Below are positions 56,418 to 64,000 of a stretch of DNA of 64,000 nucleotides, in pieces. Below the pieces are notes generated by a model. It had not been told where the DNA came from and did not search any database. It saw only the letters and a program-made list of their open reading frames with translations. A program made the position numbers and the translations under genes. Within the stretch, counting starts at the first letter, position 1, and every line of letters starts with the position of its first letter. The stretch comes from OM182 bacterium MED-G28 (GTDB taxonomy: Bacteria > Pseudomonadota > Gammaproteobacteria > Pseudomonadales > Pseudohongiellaceae). The stretch covers positions 248,001-312,000 of the forward strand of contig NTJZ01000001.1 of assembly GCA_002457215.1 (NCBI GenBank). Reading direction: 5' to 3'.

Positions 56418-59009
56418 TTGGTCGACGCGCAAAAACATACTCCGATGATGCAGCAATACCTGCGCATCAAGGCTCACAACAAAGACAACTTATTGTTTTA
56501 TCGCATGGGCGATTTCTATGAGCTCTTCTTTGATGATGCAAAAACTGCTGCGGAACTCCTCGATATAACTCTGACCGCCAGAGGTAAATCTTCCGGCCGA
56601 CCTATTCCCATGTGTGGCATTCCTTTTCATGCCGTGGACCGCTACTTGGTTAAGCTAGTGGAAGCAGGAATTTCCATAGCCATCTGCGAACAGATTGGTG
56701 ATCCGGCAACGAGCAAGGGGCCAGTCGAACGAGAAGTCGTGCGGGTAATTACGCCAGGCACAGTCAGCGACGAAGCCTTGTTAGATGAACGTCGTGATAA
56801 TTGTCTACTCGCGATTTGCGGAAAAGTACTGTCTAAAATTAAAGAGTCAACGCTTCATTACGGCATCGCACATATGAATATTAGTAGCGGTCGCTTCGTG
56901 TTAACTGAGGTTACCGGGATCGAAGCTCTGCTTACCGAGATTGAGCGCGTAAAACCCGCTGAGATCCTCATCAGCGATGACCTTTTAGAGGCAAACACAA
57001 GATTAGAACATCCATCAAAACGCAAACGCCCTGTCTGGGAATTTGAAATCGATAATGCAACTCGCACTCTTTGTGATCATTTCAACACGAAAGACCTTTC
57101 TGCCTTTGGTTGCTCCGATTTAACCGTTGCCATAAGAGCGGCTGGTTGTCTTATCCAGTATGCCCGGGAAACTCAAAAATCAGAACTAACCCATATTCAA
57201 GGAATTCAAGTTGAACAACTTGCGGACAGCGTCATATTGGATGCAGCCAGCCGCCGGAATCTAGAAATTGATATAAACTTAACTGGCGGCCGCCAACACA
57301 CTCTGCTATCAGTATTAGATGCAAGCTCTACCGCCATGGGAAGCCGGCTGCTCTGCCGTTGGCTCAATCGCCCATTGAGGGACAGAGCACAACTGAAATC
57401 AAGACAACAAGCCGTTACCAATCTCATAGCAGATTATCAGTTTGAGCCTATTGCTGAAATTTTAAAAGGAATTGGCGATCTCGAACGTATACTCGCGAGG
57501 CTCGGGCTGCGTTCGGCTAGACCGCGCGATCTTGCTATGATGCGCGATAGTTTGTTACTTCTCCCACTGCTGCAGGAAGCGCTTAAAAAGGTTCAGCATG
57601 AATCTATTAATCAGCTTGCGAAACGCATTAATTCATTTCCTGAACAAACTTCACTTTTACAAAAAGCGATAGAAGAAAATCCACCCGTTGTGATACGAGA
57701 AGGCGGTGTTATCGCCAAAGATTACGATAACGAACTGGATGAGCTCCGAAATTTAAGCAGCAATGCAGGACAGTATTTAATCAACCTTGAAATTAAAGAA
57801 AAAGAAAAAACCGGGCTAAGTACATTAAAAGTAGGCTTTAATCGTATCCATGGGTATTACATTGAAGTAAGCAAGGGGCAGGCGCATGCCGAATTACCTC
57901 CCGAATATATGAGAAGACAGACCCTGAAGAATGCAGAGCGATTTATCACGCCTGAATTAAAAGAATTTGAAGAGAAAGTACTAAGCGCCAAAAGCAAAGC
58001 GCTCACACGAGAAAAAGCACTCTATGACGAATTACTAGAAAAGCTAGCAGCTGGTTTAACAGAACTCCTTGTCAGCGCAGCTGCGCTTGCCGAACTAGAT
58101 GTGTTTACGTGCTTTGCCGACAGCGCAACAAATCTAAACTATTGTCTGCCCGACTTAGTCGATGAGCCAGGCTTGATTATCGAAAACGGAAGACACCCAG
58201 TAGTAGAAACAGTTGCCAAGGAAGGTTTCGTTGCCAATGATCTTTGCCTTAATAATCAGCAGAAAATGATGATCATCACTGGGCCAAATATGGGTGGAAA
58301 ATCAACTTATATGCGACAAACAGCTCTTATTGTATTAATGGCACTTTGTGGCAGTTATGTTCCTGCGAGTGCGGCCAAGGTTGGACCCATCGATAGGATT
58401 TTTACCCGCATCGGTTCATCAGATGACCTTGCTGGCGGTCGATCTACATTTATGGTGGAGATGACTGAGACAGCAAACATACTGCACAACGCGACAGCCA
58501 ATAGCCTAGTATTGATGGACGAAATTGGTAGAGGTACCAGCACGTTTGATGGCCTCTCTTTAGCTTGGGCTGCCGCCGCGTATATAGCAGAGCGCCTGGC
58601 AGCATTTACTTTATTCGCAACACATTACTTCGAATTGACGAGTTTGCCTGACAATTATGAGTCCATCATTAATGTACATCTTGACGCAACTGAGCATGAC
58701 AATGGCATTATATTTTTACACGCAGTAAGATCCGGGCCTGCTAATCAAAGCTACGGCTTACAAGTTGCACAATTAGCAGGGATTCCCGCTTCAGTAATTG
58801 ACAAAGCGCGCGATAAATTAAAACAGTTAGAGTCGGAGAATATTGATTTGTCAATCGTTGAAAGTGGTAAACCACTGCCGAATCAGGGTGATTTATTTGG
58901 TTCACCCCCACATCCATCGATAGAGTATCTGGAAAAGCTCAATCCGGATGAGATTACTGCCAAGGAAGCACTAGCAATTCTTTACGAATTAAAAAACAAA
59001 ACGAAATAG
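56418..59009 (+). CDS. mutS: DNA mismatch-repair protein MutS
   Basis: Recognises base mispairs and recruits MutL. The mismatch-reading Phe-x-Glu is GDFYEL at residues 31-36, domains II-IV follow, Walker [10 protein letters not shown] lies near 622, Walker [17 protein letters not shown] near 697, and a C-terminal helical tail ends the 863 residues. Start is TTG at 56418: it keeps six residues before the conserved [10 protein letters not shown], and the only ATG alternatives fall inside that motif. It is divergent from pncC. Confidence 0.97.
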   Translation: MVDAQKHTPMMQQYLRIKAHNKDNLLFYRMGDFYELFFDDAKTAAELLDITLTARGKSSGRPIPMCGIPFHAVDRYLVKLVEAGISIAICEQIGDPATSKGPVEREVVRVITPGTVSDEALLDERRDNCLLAICGKVLSKIKESTLHYGIAHMNISSGRFVLTEVTGIEALLTEIERVKPAEILISDDLLEANTRLEHPSKRKRPVWEFEIDNATRTLCDHFNTKDLSAFGCSDLTVAIRAAGCLIQYARETQKSELTHIQGIQVEQLADSVILDAASRRNLEIDINLTGGRQHTLLSVLDASSTAMGSRLLCRWLNRPLRDRAQLKSRQQAVTNLIADYQFEPIAEILKGIGDLERILARLGLRSARPRDLAMMRDSLLLLPLLQEALKKVQHESINQLAKRINSFPEQTSLLQKAIEENPPVVIREGGVIAKDYDNELDELRNLSSNAGQYLINLEIKEKEKTGLSTLKVGFNRIHGYYIEVSKGQAHAELPPEYMRRQTLKNAERFITPELKEFEEKVLSAKSKALTREKALYDELLEKLAAGLTELLVSAAALAELDVFTCFADSATNLNYCLPDLVDEPGLIIENGRHPVVETVAKEGFVANDLCLNNQQKMMIITGPNMGGKSTYMRQTALIVLMALCGSYVPASAAKVGPIDRIFTRIGSSDDLAGGRSTFMVEMTETANILHNATANSLVLMDEIGRGTSTFDGLSLAWAAAAYIAERLAAFTLFATHYFELTSLPDNYESIINVHLDATEHDNGIIFLHAVRSGPANQSYGLQVAQLAGIPASVIDKARDKLKQLESENIDLSIVESGKPLPNQGDLFGSPPHPSIEYLEKLNPDEITAKEALAILYELKNKTK

Positions 59010-59129
59010 CGGGTTAAGATGAGCCGCATGCATTCCGATGACTGATCGAGAAAAGTCATTGAAAAACTGTTAGAATGCGCACCGATTCAGAATAGATAGC
59101 GCAATATTGTGCGATTATACGGAGTAAAA

Positions 59130-59453
59130 ATGACTTTTGTTGTTGGTGATAATTGCATTCGCTGCAAGCACACAGACTGTGTTGAGGTATGCCCAGTGGA
59201 CTGCTTCTATGAAGGCCCAAATTTTCTGGTCATTCATCCTGATGAATGCATTGATTGCGCATTATGTGAGCCAGAATGCCCTGTTGACGCTATTTACGCC
59301 GAAGATGAACTTCCCGAGGAGCAACAAGAGTATCTTGCTCTAAATGCTGAACTCGCTGAAAATTGGCCGAATATTACTGAGAAAAAAGACCCACTTCCTG
59401 ATGCTGAGGAATGGACTGACAAACCCAACAAGCGCGAGTTTTTAGAACGCTAA
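59130..59453 (+). CDS. fdxA: 7Fe-type ferredoxin FdxA
   Basis: Small electron-transfer protein with one 3Fe-4S and one 4Fe-4S cluster. The ATG at 59130 follows GGAG at 8 bases and gives [17 protein letters not shown]; a seven-residue upstream extension is unlikely. Cysteine motifs [17 protein letters not shown] and [12 protein letters not shown] are complete. 107 residues, with the usual acidic C-terminal extension. It follows mutS by 120 bases, the conserved mutS-fdxA order of pseudomonads. Confidence 0.96.
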   Translation: MTFVVGDNCIRCKHTDCVEVCPVDCFYEGPNFLVIHPDECIDCALCEPECPVDAIYAEDELPEEQQEYLALNAELAENWPNITEKKDPLPDAEEWTDKPNKREFLER

Positions 59454-59859
59454 ACATACAAACCGTCGCCCCTGCATCAATTATTAAAAGCTGCTGCTTG
59501 ACTGCTTTCATCCTTCCTCTTTAAGGCATCTGATTACTGTAAAAATTATCAGAAACCAGAATCTTTTATATTAGTAACAGCTTGCAAAGTAGAACTCTCC
59601 GATTAAATACTAATCAGAGTATCTTCGGGATTTTTAACACATAGAGCGGGTCGATCAATTATCCGTATTTTTGTAAAACGCCAAAATGCGCAGCACTGAT
59701 CCGATCATCACTATTCTAAACAACTGTATAAAGATACATATTTAAGAAACGTTTGCTCTTAACAGAAGTCGTATAATTAAAGAGATATCTGTACGCCGCA
59801 TAAACATATTAGTCAATGACATGGGCTGTCAGTCATAAAAAACAGCAAGAAAAGTTAGC
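59454..59859. other. fdxA-nlpD intergenic region; rpoS absent
   Basis: In Pseudomonas-like genomes this interval holds rpoS and the rsmZ RNA. Here it is about 400 AT-rich bases with no ORF, no sigma-factor motif and no GacA-type TGTAAG/CTTACA box. One weak TGACA-TGTCA hairpin lies around 59817-59831. Confidence 0.7.
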
Positions 59860-60780
59860 TTAGCGGCCGGGGAGGAATCCTAAAGGGTCTACGGAACTAC
59901 CATCTACCCTGATTTCAAAATGCAGCATAGCAATTCCGCTAGAATTTTGACCAATTTCTGCGATTTTTTCCCCTGCTCGCACTCTTGATCCCTCCCCTAC
60001 CAGCATGGCGCTGTTGTGGGCGTAAGCACTTAAATATTTATCGCTGTGTCTGATAATAATTAAATTGCCACTACCCTGCACGCCTCGCCCAGAATAAACC
60101 ACATCACCACTACTCGCCGCCAGAACTGGATCGCCCATTTTACCGCTAATGTCTAACCCTTTGTTAACATCGCCTTGAAAACCACGAATTATTCTTCCTT
60201 GGTAAGGCCATTGCCATTCTGGCTCTCTGTTCGACTCTATGGTCTGTCGAATTAATCCTCCAGCACGTGCAAGCGTTCCCTGGGCACGTGCCACAGAATT
60301 ATTTGTGACTGCAGTACCAAGACTGCTATTACGATTAGTCTGGTCACCGATAAATCTGCTTGTATCGAGGTTGATTTCCTGATCCAAAAATATTGTGTAA
60401 GGGGCATCTAATCCATTAGCCCTAGCTACAGCACGAAAATCCAAATCGTATTGGAAGGCGATCGACATTAAATTGTCACCAGCTCGAACGCGATGCGTTT
60501 GCCCTGATAATACATTATTAGTCAAAACAGCATCAGCGGCTGTGCCGCTCAGTGAAGTTTCCATTGCCCGCAACGGCTGGTTAAGCTCAGAATTAACTAT
60601 GGTTCCGCGACTTTCTTGAACACGAAAGCTGGCCTCGTTAGAGCTACTATTAACGATGATCGGTGCTTTGACTATCTGTCGCTCGCCCTGCTCAGAAACA
60701 GGGGCCTGATAATTACCACAGGCAACTAGCATTAAACCTGAAGGAATCAGACTTAGTAAGCGTAAGCGTTTGTAGTGCAT
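59860..60780 (-). CDS. nlpD: NlpD-type murein hydrolase activator
   Basis: Outer-membrane lipoprotein that activates amidases (AmiC type) for septal splitting. The signal peptide ends in lipobox LVAC (Cys21). A LysM domain spans residues ~95-140 (HRVRAGDNLMSIAF), then an M23 fold (GDPVLAASSGDVVYSGRG, YAHNSAML). The catalytic metal site is degenerate (NKGLDI in place of HxGxDI, and HFEIR lacks the second His), as in E. coli NlpD, so it is an activator, not an enzyme. Confidence 0.93.
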   Translation of the reverse strand: MHYKRLRLLSLIPSGLMLVACGNYQAPVSEQGERQIVKAPIIVNSSSNEASFRVQESRGTIVNSELNQPLRAMETSLSGTAADAVLTNNVLSGQTHRVRAGDNLMSIAFQYDLDFRAVARANGLDAPYTIFLDQEINLDTSRFIGDQTNRNSSLGTAVTNNSVARAQGTLARAGGLIRQTIESNREPEWQWPYQGRIIRGFQGDVNKGLDISGKMGDPVLAASSGDVVYSGRGVQGSGNLIIIRHSDKYLSAYAHNSAMLVGEGSRVRAGEKIAEIGQNSSGIAMLHFEIRVDGSSVDPLGFLPGR

Positions 60781-60813
60781 CTATTCCATTCCACCATTGC
60801 AAAACATAACGTC

Positions 60814-61788
60814 TTAATAGTCGTGAGCAGCCTCTTTGTTAGCAACGTATTGCAAGGCAATCACAATTCCAACTCCACACAAAAATGTAACGAGAGACAA
60901 AGCCAGCCAAGGTGAACTTCCAGTCACCGCTGTATAGTTTAGCGGCCAGATGTTCACAGTTTGAAGAGCTTGCCGCATGCTCGAGCTATCACAATAAAAG
61001 CTCACCGTTTGTTGCCAAGGCCAAAGCACATAAATTGATCCGCTCATCAATCCAGCAATCATGGCAAAACTAAGCTCATGGTACATCTTTAACAACCACG
61101 ACAAAGCTCTGGAAAATAGCAATAACCCTAAGACACAGCCACTGAAAAAGACTGAAATATACAGCAAATCAAAATCCACCAAGGCAGTAAGGATAAATTC
61201 ATAAACCCCCAACAACAGTAAAATAAAGGCCCCTGATAAGCCAGGTACGAGCATTGCACTGATACCAATAGAACCACAGATAAACACATAAAGAATATTA
61301 ATCTCAACAATTCGAGGCTCTAGAGAGCCAATCATAACAGCCAGGGCTAGGCCGACGCAGATAGCTAGCCAGTTATTAACCCTTCGCAATTGAAATTTTG
61401 ATTTCAGAACCCAAACCGACCCGAGCACTAGACCAATAAAAAAAGCCATAAGCGGCTCTGGAAAGTTATCGAGCAAATACAAAACTGTATTGGCAGATAT
61501 TAGTAGCCCTGTTAGTGCACCGAGAGCTAGGAGAAACAGGAAGCTTCCATCGATATATTGCCAGGTTTTTTTTAGCTGTTTGGCACGAAGTAAATTAAGG
61601 GCTGTAGAATCTATAGAACAAATCGCAAATATAAATCGGTCATAAATATTAGTGATTACAGCAACGGTGGCGCCAGATACCCCAGGGACCGAGTCACCCA
61701 AGCCCATTGCAATTCCCTTAAGAAAAAAAATAATATAGCGCAACCTAACCTCTTCAAGTAGATCTGAGTTTGAGGAGTTTTCAGCCAT
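60814..61788 (-). CDS. DUF368 membrane protein
   Basis: 324-residue polytopic membrane protein with about eight hydrophobic segments and the signature GLGDSVPGVSGATVAVITNIYDR near residue 30 repeated as SAMLVPGLSGAFILLLLGVYE near 180. This internal repeat defines DUF368. Some relatives export polyisoprenyl phosphate, but the substrate here is not known. It sits between pcm and nlpD. Confidence 0.88.
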   Translation of the reverse strand: MAENSSNSDLLEEVRLRYIIFFLKGIAMGLGDSVPGVSGATVAVITNIYDRFIFAICSIDSTALNLLRAKQLKKTWQYIDGSFLFLLALGALTGLLISANTVLYLLDNFPEPLMAFFIGLVLGSVWVLKSKFQLRRVNNWLAICVGLALAVMIGSLEPRIVEINILYVFICGSIGISAMLVPGLSGAFILLLLGVYEFILTALVDFDLLYISVFFSGCVLGLLLFSRALSWLLKMYHELSFAMIAGLMSGSIYVLWPWQQTVSFYCDSSSMRQALQTVNIWPLNYTAVTGSSPWLALSLVTFLCGVGIVIALQYVANKEAAHDY

Positions 61789-61819
61789 TTTCTGCTCGTA
61801 GCTTTTAATCGCAAATTAG

Positions 61820-62485
61820 TTAGTGTTGTACCTGCCCCATAAGTAAGGGGACGAATCGAACTATATCTAAAATAGATTCTGAATATTCTTCAGCATTACG
61901 TGTTACAAGTTTAAGTTCTTGCTGGTTATCCGCCCCTACAGGAATAATAAGTCGTCCGCCTGACGGATTGAGTTGTGCAAGTAATTCCACGGGGATCCTT
62001 TGCGGTGCCGCGGTAGTCATTATTGCATCGAACGGAGCCTTTTGTTCCCAACCCAAACTACCATCATCGTGTTTGTAATCAATATTGCGTAACTTCAAAA
62101 GTTTGAGGTTTTTTTTGGCACGATCCAGCAATGGTTTAATTCTCTCCACTGTAAATACTTTTTGGGCTAACTGTGCTATCACTGCAGTCTGATAACCAGA
62201 GCCAGTTCCGATTTCCAAGATAGTTTCTATGGGACCAGAATGAATTATCGCTTCTGTCATCTTGGCAACAATATAAGGCTGGGAAATAGTCTGATTGTGA
62301 CCTATAGGCAGTGCAACATCTTCGTAGGCGCGGTGCGCTAGAGCTTCGTCGAGAAAAATATGTCGAGGCGTAGATCGAATCACATCTAGCACTTCCATAC
62401 TGCCTATACCCTGATCCATTAATCGGCCCAACAAACGCTCGCGAGTTCGCTGAGAGGTCATCCCTATCCCATTAAGATTCTGCAT
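61820..62485 (-). CDS. pcm: protein-L-isoaspartate O-methyltransferase
   Basis: Repairs isoaspartyl damage in proteins with SAM. Motifs: [19 protein letters not shown] near residue 70, [17 protein letters not shown] near 95, and the late [11 protein letters not shown]. The ATG at 62483-62485 (221 residues) or a TTG three codons earlier could be the start; a GGTGAG lies upstream of both. It lies about 20 bases after truD. The usual surE between them is absent. Confidence 0.92.
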   Translation of the reverse strand: MQNLNGIGMTSQRTRERLLGRLMDQGIGSMEVLDVIRSTPRHIFLDEALAHRAYEDVALPIGHNQTISQPYIVAKMTEAIIHSGPIETILEIGTGSGYQTAVIAQLAQKVFTVERIKPLLDRAKKNLKLLKLRNIDYKHDDGSLGWEQKAPFDAIMTTAAPQRIPVELLAQLNPSGGRLIIPVGADNQQELKLVTRNAEEYSESILDIVRFVPLLMGQVQH

Positions 62486-62505
62486 TTTATTCAATCGCTC
62501 ACCCG

Positions 62506-63609
62506 TTACTGATCAGTTTTACAAACTTCTCTTAAAAGACTAGTAGCATAGGCCCCAGGGCTTAAGGCAAAGCTGAGGTTCAATGTGCAATCATCTAACC
62601 ATGCCCAGCGAAGCTCCTCCGGCAGGAAACGCAATGGACGCCTAGAAGATTTAGCACCTATTTTTTGTAAATATTCGAGAATCTTTGGATATTTATCTAC
62701 TTCTGCCTTTTCAATATCGGCCGCTTTGCCACTGCTTATATACTTGTCTTTAGAGTCAACTTTACCGAGCAATGGACCGGTTAAATGGATATCAAAATTT
62801 TCCAGACGTTTTTGTAGTGTCGCGTCCCAGGCACCTTCCTCTACTATAAAATTCCTGGCTGTTCCATCAAGATTAATGACATCACCTGCCACAAATTGTG
62901 ACCAATTATTATTAGTAATGCGGCTGGACAAGACCTGATTAAACACATAGGCCCTAGCTGCAGAGATTAACATGCCTTTTTTAAAAGATTTTTGTCGTCG
63001 TTTTGTGTTTGTTTGCGGGTCATGAATAAGTTTATCAACTTGTTTCAGATTACTGAGCTCACGACCAAAACGCTGAAACCCATAATAGTTTGGAACTCCA
63101 AACTGTTTTATTTTATCAAGATTGGCGTCAAATTCCTCTCTTCCCTCGAGGCAGTTCCGCAAGGTGATATCAAATAAATTACGCTTGTGACTACCAACTT
63201 TTAGTTTACGATTATTACGCACAGTGGAGATAATCTTGATATTTTCATCCTCTAATCGAGAAATAATACTTTGATTTTCATTTTCCTTGACAGCTCCTTT
63301 TTCTTTCTGCAACGGCACACTAAACCATTGCGTGCACTCTGCTCTTTTATCCTTCATCCCCGCATAGCCAACCATGGCAATTCTTGCTTCGGCAACAGCA
63401 GCAATTTTTCTGGCAACCTCTATGGTCGATAAATTTTGTTTTTTAATATACAAGAAAAGATGTTCACCGTTACCACCCATCTCAAAGCCTAATTCCTCGC
63501 TTACCTTAAAATCTGCAAATTGTTGCTTAAGCATACCCCGCGCGGTTGGTTCACCTTGGAGATAAGCTAGCTTATCCAAACCTAGCCATTCGGTAGGTAT
63601 CTGCTCCAC
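62506..63609 (-). CDS. truD: tRNA pseudouridine(13) synthase TruD
   Basis: Makes pseudouridine 13 in tRNA-Glu. [16 protein letters not shown] near residue 81 includes the catalytic Asp87; [10 protein letters not shown] near 175 and the inserted TRUD domain follow. 367 residues, starting at GTG 4 bases after ispF. The ispF-truD-surE-pcm order is seen in many gammaproteobacteria. Confidence 0.95.
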   Translation of the reverse strand: MEQIPTEWLGLDKLAYLQGEPTARGMLKQQFADFKVSEELGFEMGGNGEHLFLYIKKQNLSTIEVARKIAAVAEARIAMVGYAGMKDKRAECTQWFSVPLQKEKGAVKENENQSIISRLEDENIKIISTVRNNRKLKVGSHKRNLFDITLRNCLEGREEFDANLDKIKQFGVPNYYGFQRFGRELSNLKQVDKLIHDPQTNTKRRQKSFKKGMLISAARAYVFNQVLSSRITNNNWSQFVAGDVINLDGTARNFIVEEGAWDATLQKRLENFDIHLTGPLLGKVDSKDKYISSGKAADIEKAEVDKYPKILEYLQKIGAKSSRRPLRFLPEELRWAWLDDCTLNLSFALSPGAYATSLLREVCKTDQ

Positions 63610-63613
63610 AGTA

Positions 63614-64000
63614 TTAAGCCTTGGAATCCATTAACACAATAGCGTGGCACGCGATGCCCTCCTCCCTGCCAATAGAGCCCAAACTCTCCGTCGTTGTAGC
63701 TTTCACGTTAACTCGATCCAAATCCAGGTTGAGCAATCCACATAGATTAGCGACCATATTTTGTTTGTAAGGGGACAACTTCGGTACTTGCGCGATGATG
63801 GTTACATCAATATTAATAATATAGAATTGCTTCTTGTCGGCAGTTTGCAATACTTGCTCTAACAATTGAGCACTATCTATATTTGCATATGCTTCGTCAG
63901 TGTCTGGAAAATGATCGCCTATGTCCCCAGCTGCGCAAGCCCCCAGAATGGCATCGCAAATTCCATGCAGTACAACGTCACCATCTGAGTAAGCCTCTAA
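63614..64000 (-). CDS. ispF: 2-C-methyl-D-erythritol 2,4-cyclodiphosphate synthase (partial)
   Basis: MEP-pathway enzyme that cyclises CDP-ME-2-phosphate for isoprenoid synthesis. The frame enters from the right window edge, so the first ~30 residues are missing, including the first metal ligands. Visible are AYSDGDVVLHGICDAILGA with a metal His, GDIGDHFPDTD, a VTIIAQVPKLSPY strand and the late VNVKATTTESLGSIGR loop that binds cytidine. The internal Met near 63865 is not the start. Confidence 0.93.
   Translation of the reverse strand, partial: LEAYSDGDVVLHGICDAILGACAAGDIGDHFPDTDEAYANIDSAQLLEQVLQTADKKQFYIINIDVTIIAQVPKLSPYKQNMVANLCGLLNLDLDRVNVKATTTESLGSIGREEGIACHAIVLMDSKA

Noticed and set aside
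59454..59859. RsmZ/RsmY-like CsrA-sponge RNA between fdxA and nlpD.
   Set aside because: A few minus-strand GGA triplets occur but not in regular hairpin loops, and there is no GacA upstream box or terminator.

Overview
This window is core chromosome of a Gram-negative gammaproteobacterium, probably a marine or free-living relative of the Pseudomonadales/Cellvibrionales. The evidence is gene order. The tolQRAB-pal-cpoB-queE-queC-tRNA-Lys block follows fmdB-aspS-yebC-ruvCAB. The arsC-wrbA-DUF2069 / hda-DUF2066 / purMN-DUF3108 block, the dapA-bamC block, and truD-pcm-nlpD / fdxA-mutS / pncC-recA-recX are all arranged as in Pseudomonas-like genomes. Base composition is AT-leaning throughout. I saw no insertion sequence, prophage, CRISPR array or rRNA.

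Layout. 1-12.4 kb: lysS (cut by the left edge), prfB with an intact programmed frameshift, mnmC, apeB, an FKBP isomerase, a leucine-rich-repeat lipoprotein, miaE, rmuC, bamC, dapA, an AI-2E-family permease and a TusA-like protein. 12.5-27.2 kb: bepA, nadA, tRNA-Lys(UUU), then a long minus-strand run from fmdB down to queC that covers translation, Holliday-junction processing, the Tol-Pal envelope machine and queuosine synthesis. 27.8-36.1 kb: an HU-like protein, proS, arsC, wrbA, DUF2069, hda, DUF2066, purM, purN and DUF3108.

36.1-46 kb is the accessory-like stretch. It holds a FleQ-type sigma-54 activator, what looks like a decayed flgA tail, an flgM-like gene, two arsenosugar-type genes (a fused double glycosyltransferase and ArsS), a small tandem AP2-like protein, a membrane-tethered winged-helix regulator and malonyl-CoA decarboxylase. 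46.6-51.3 kb is a propionate (2-methylcitrate cycle) cluster, gntR-prpBCD, with two mirrored operators before the regulator. 51.4-52.1 kb is a small heat-shock protein gene with a sigma-32-like promoter and a ROSE-like thermometer leader. 52.2-64 kb holds DUF1015, recX, recA, pncC, mutS, fdxA, nlpD, DUF368, pcm, truD and ispF (cut by the right edge).

The strongest candidates for something undescribed are non-coding. The recA leader contains an element of about 118 nt closed by a roughly 28-bp interrupted stem, downstream of an SOS-controlled promoter; the pairing survives only in the recA-sense RNA. Also notable are the Hsp20 leader, the twin GntR operators, the flagellar remnant, and the absence of rpoS, surE and ybgC from their usual positions. 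All functional calls are from reading the sequence; no database search was run.
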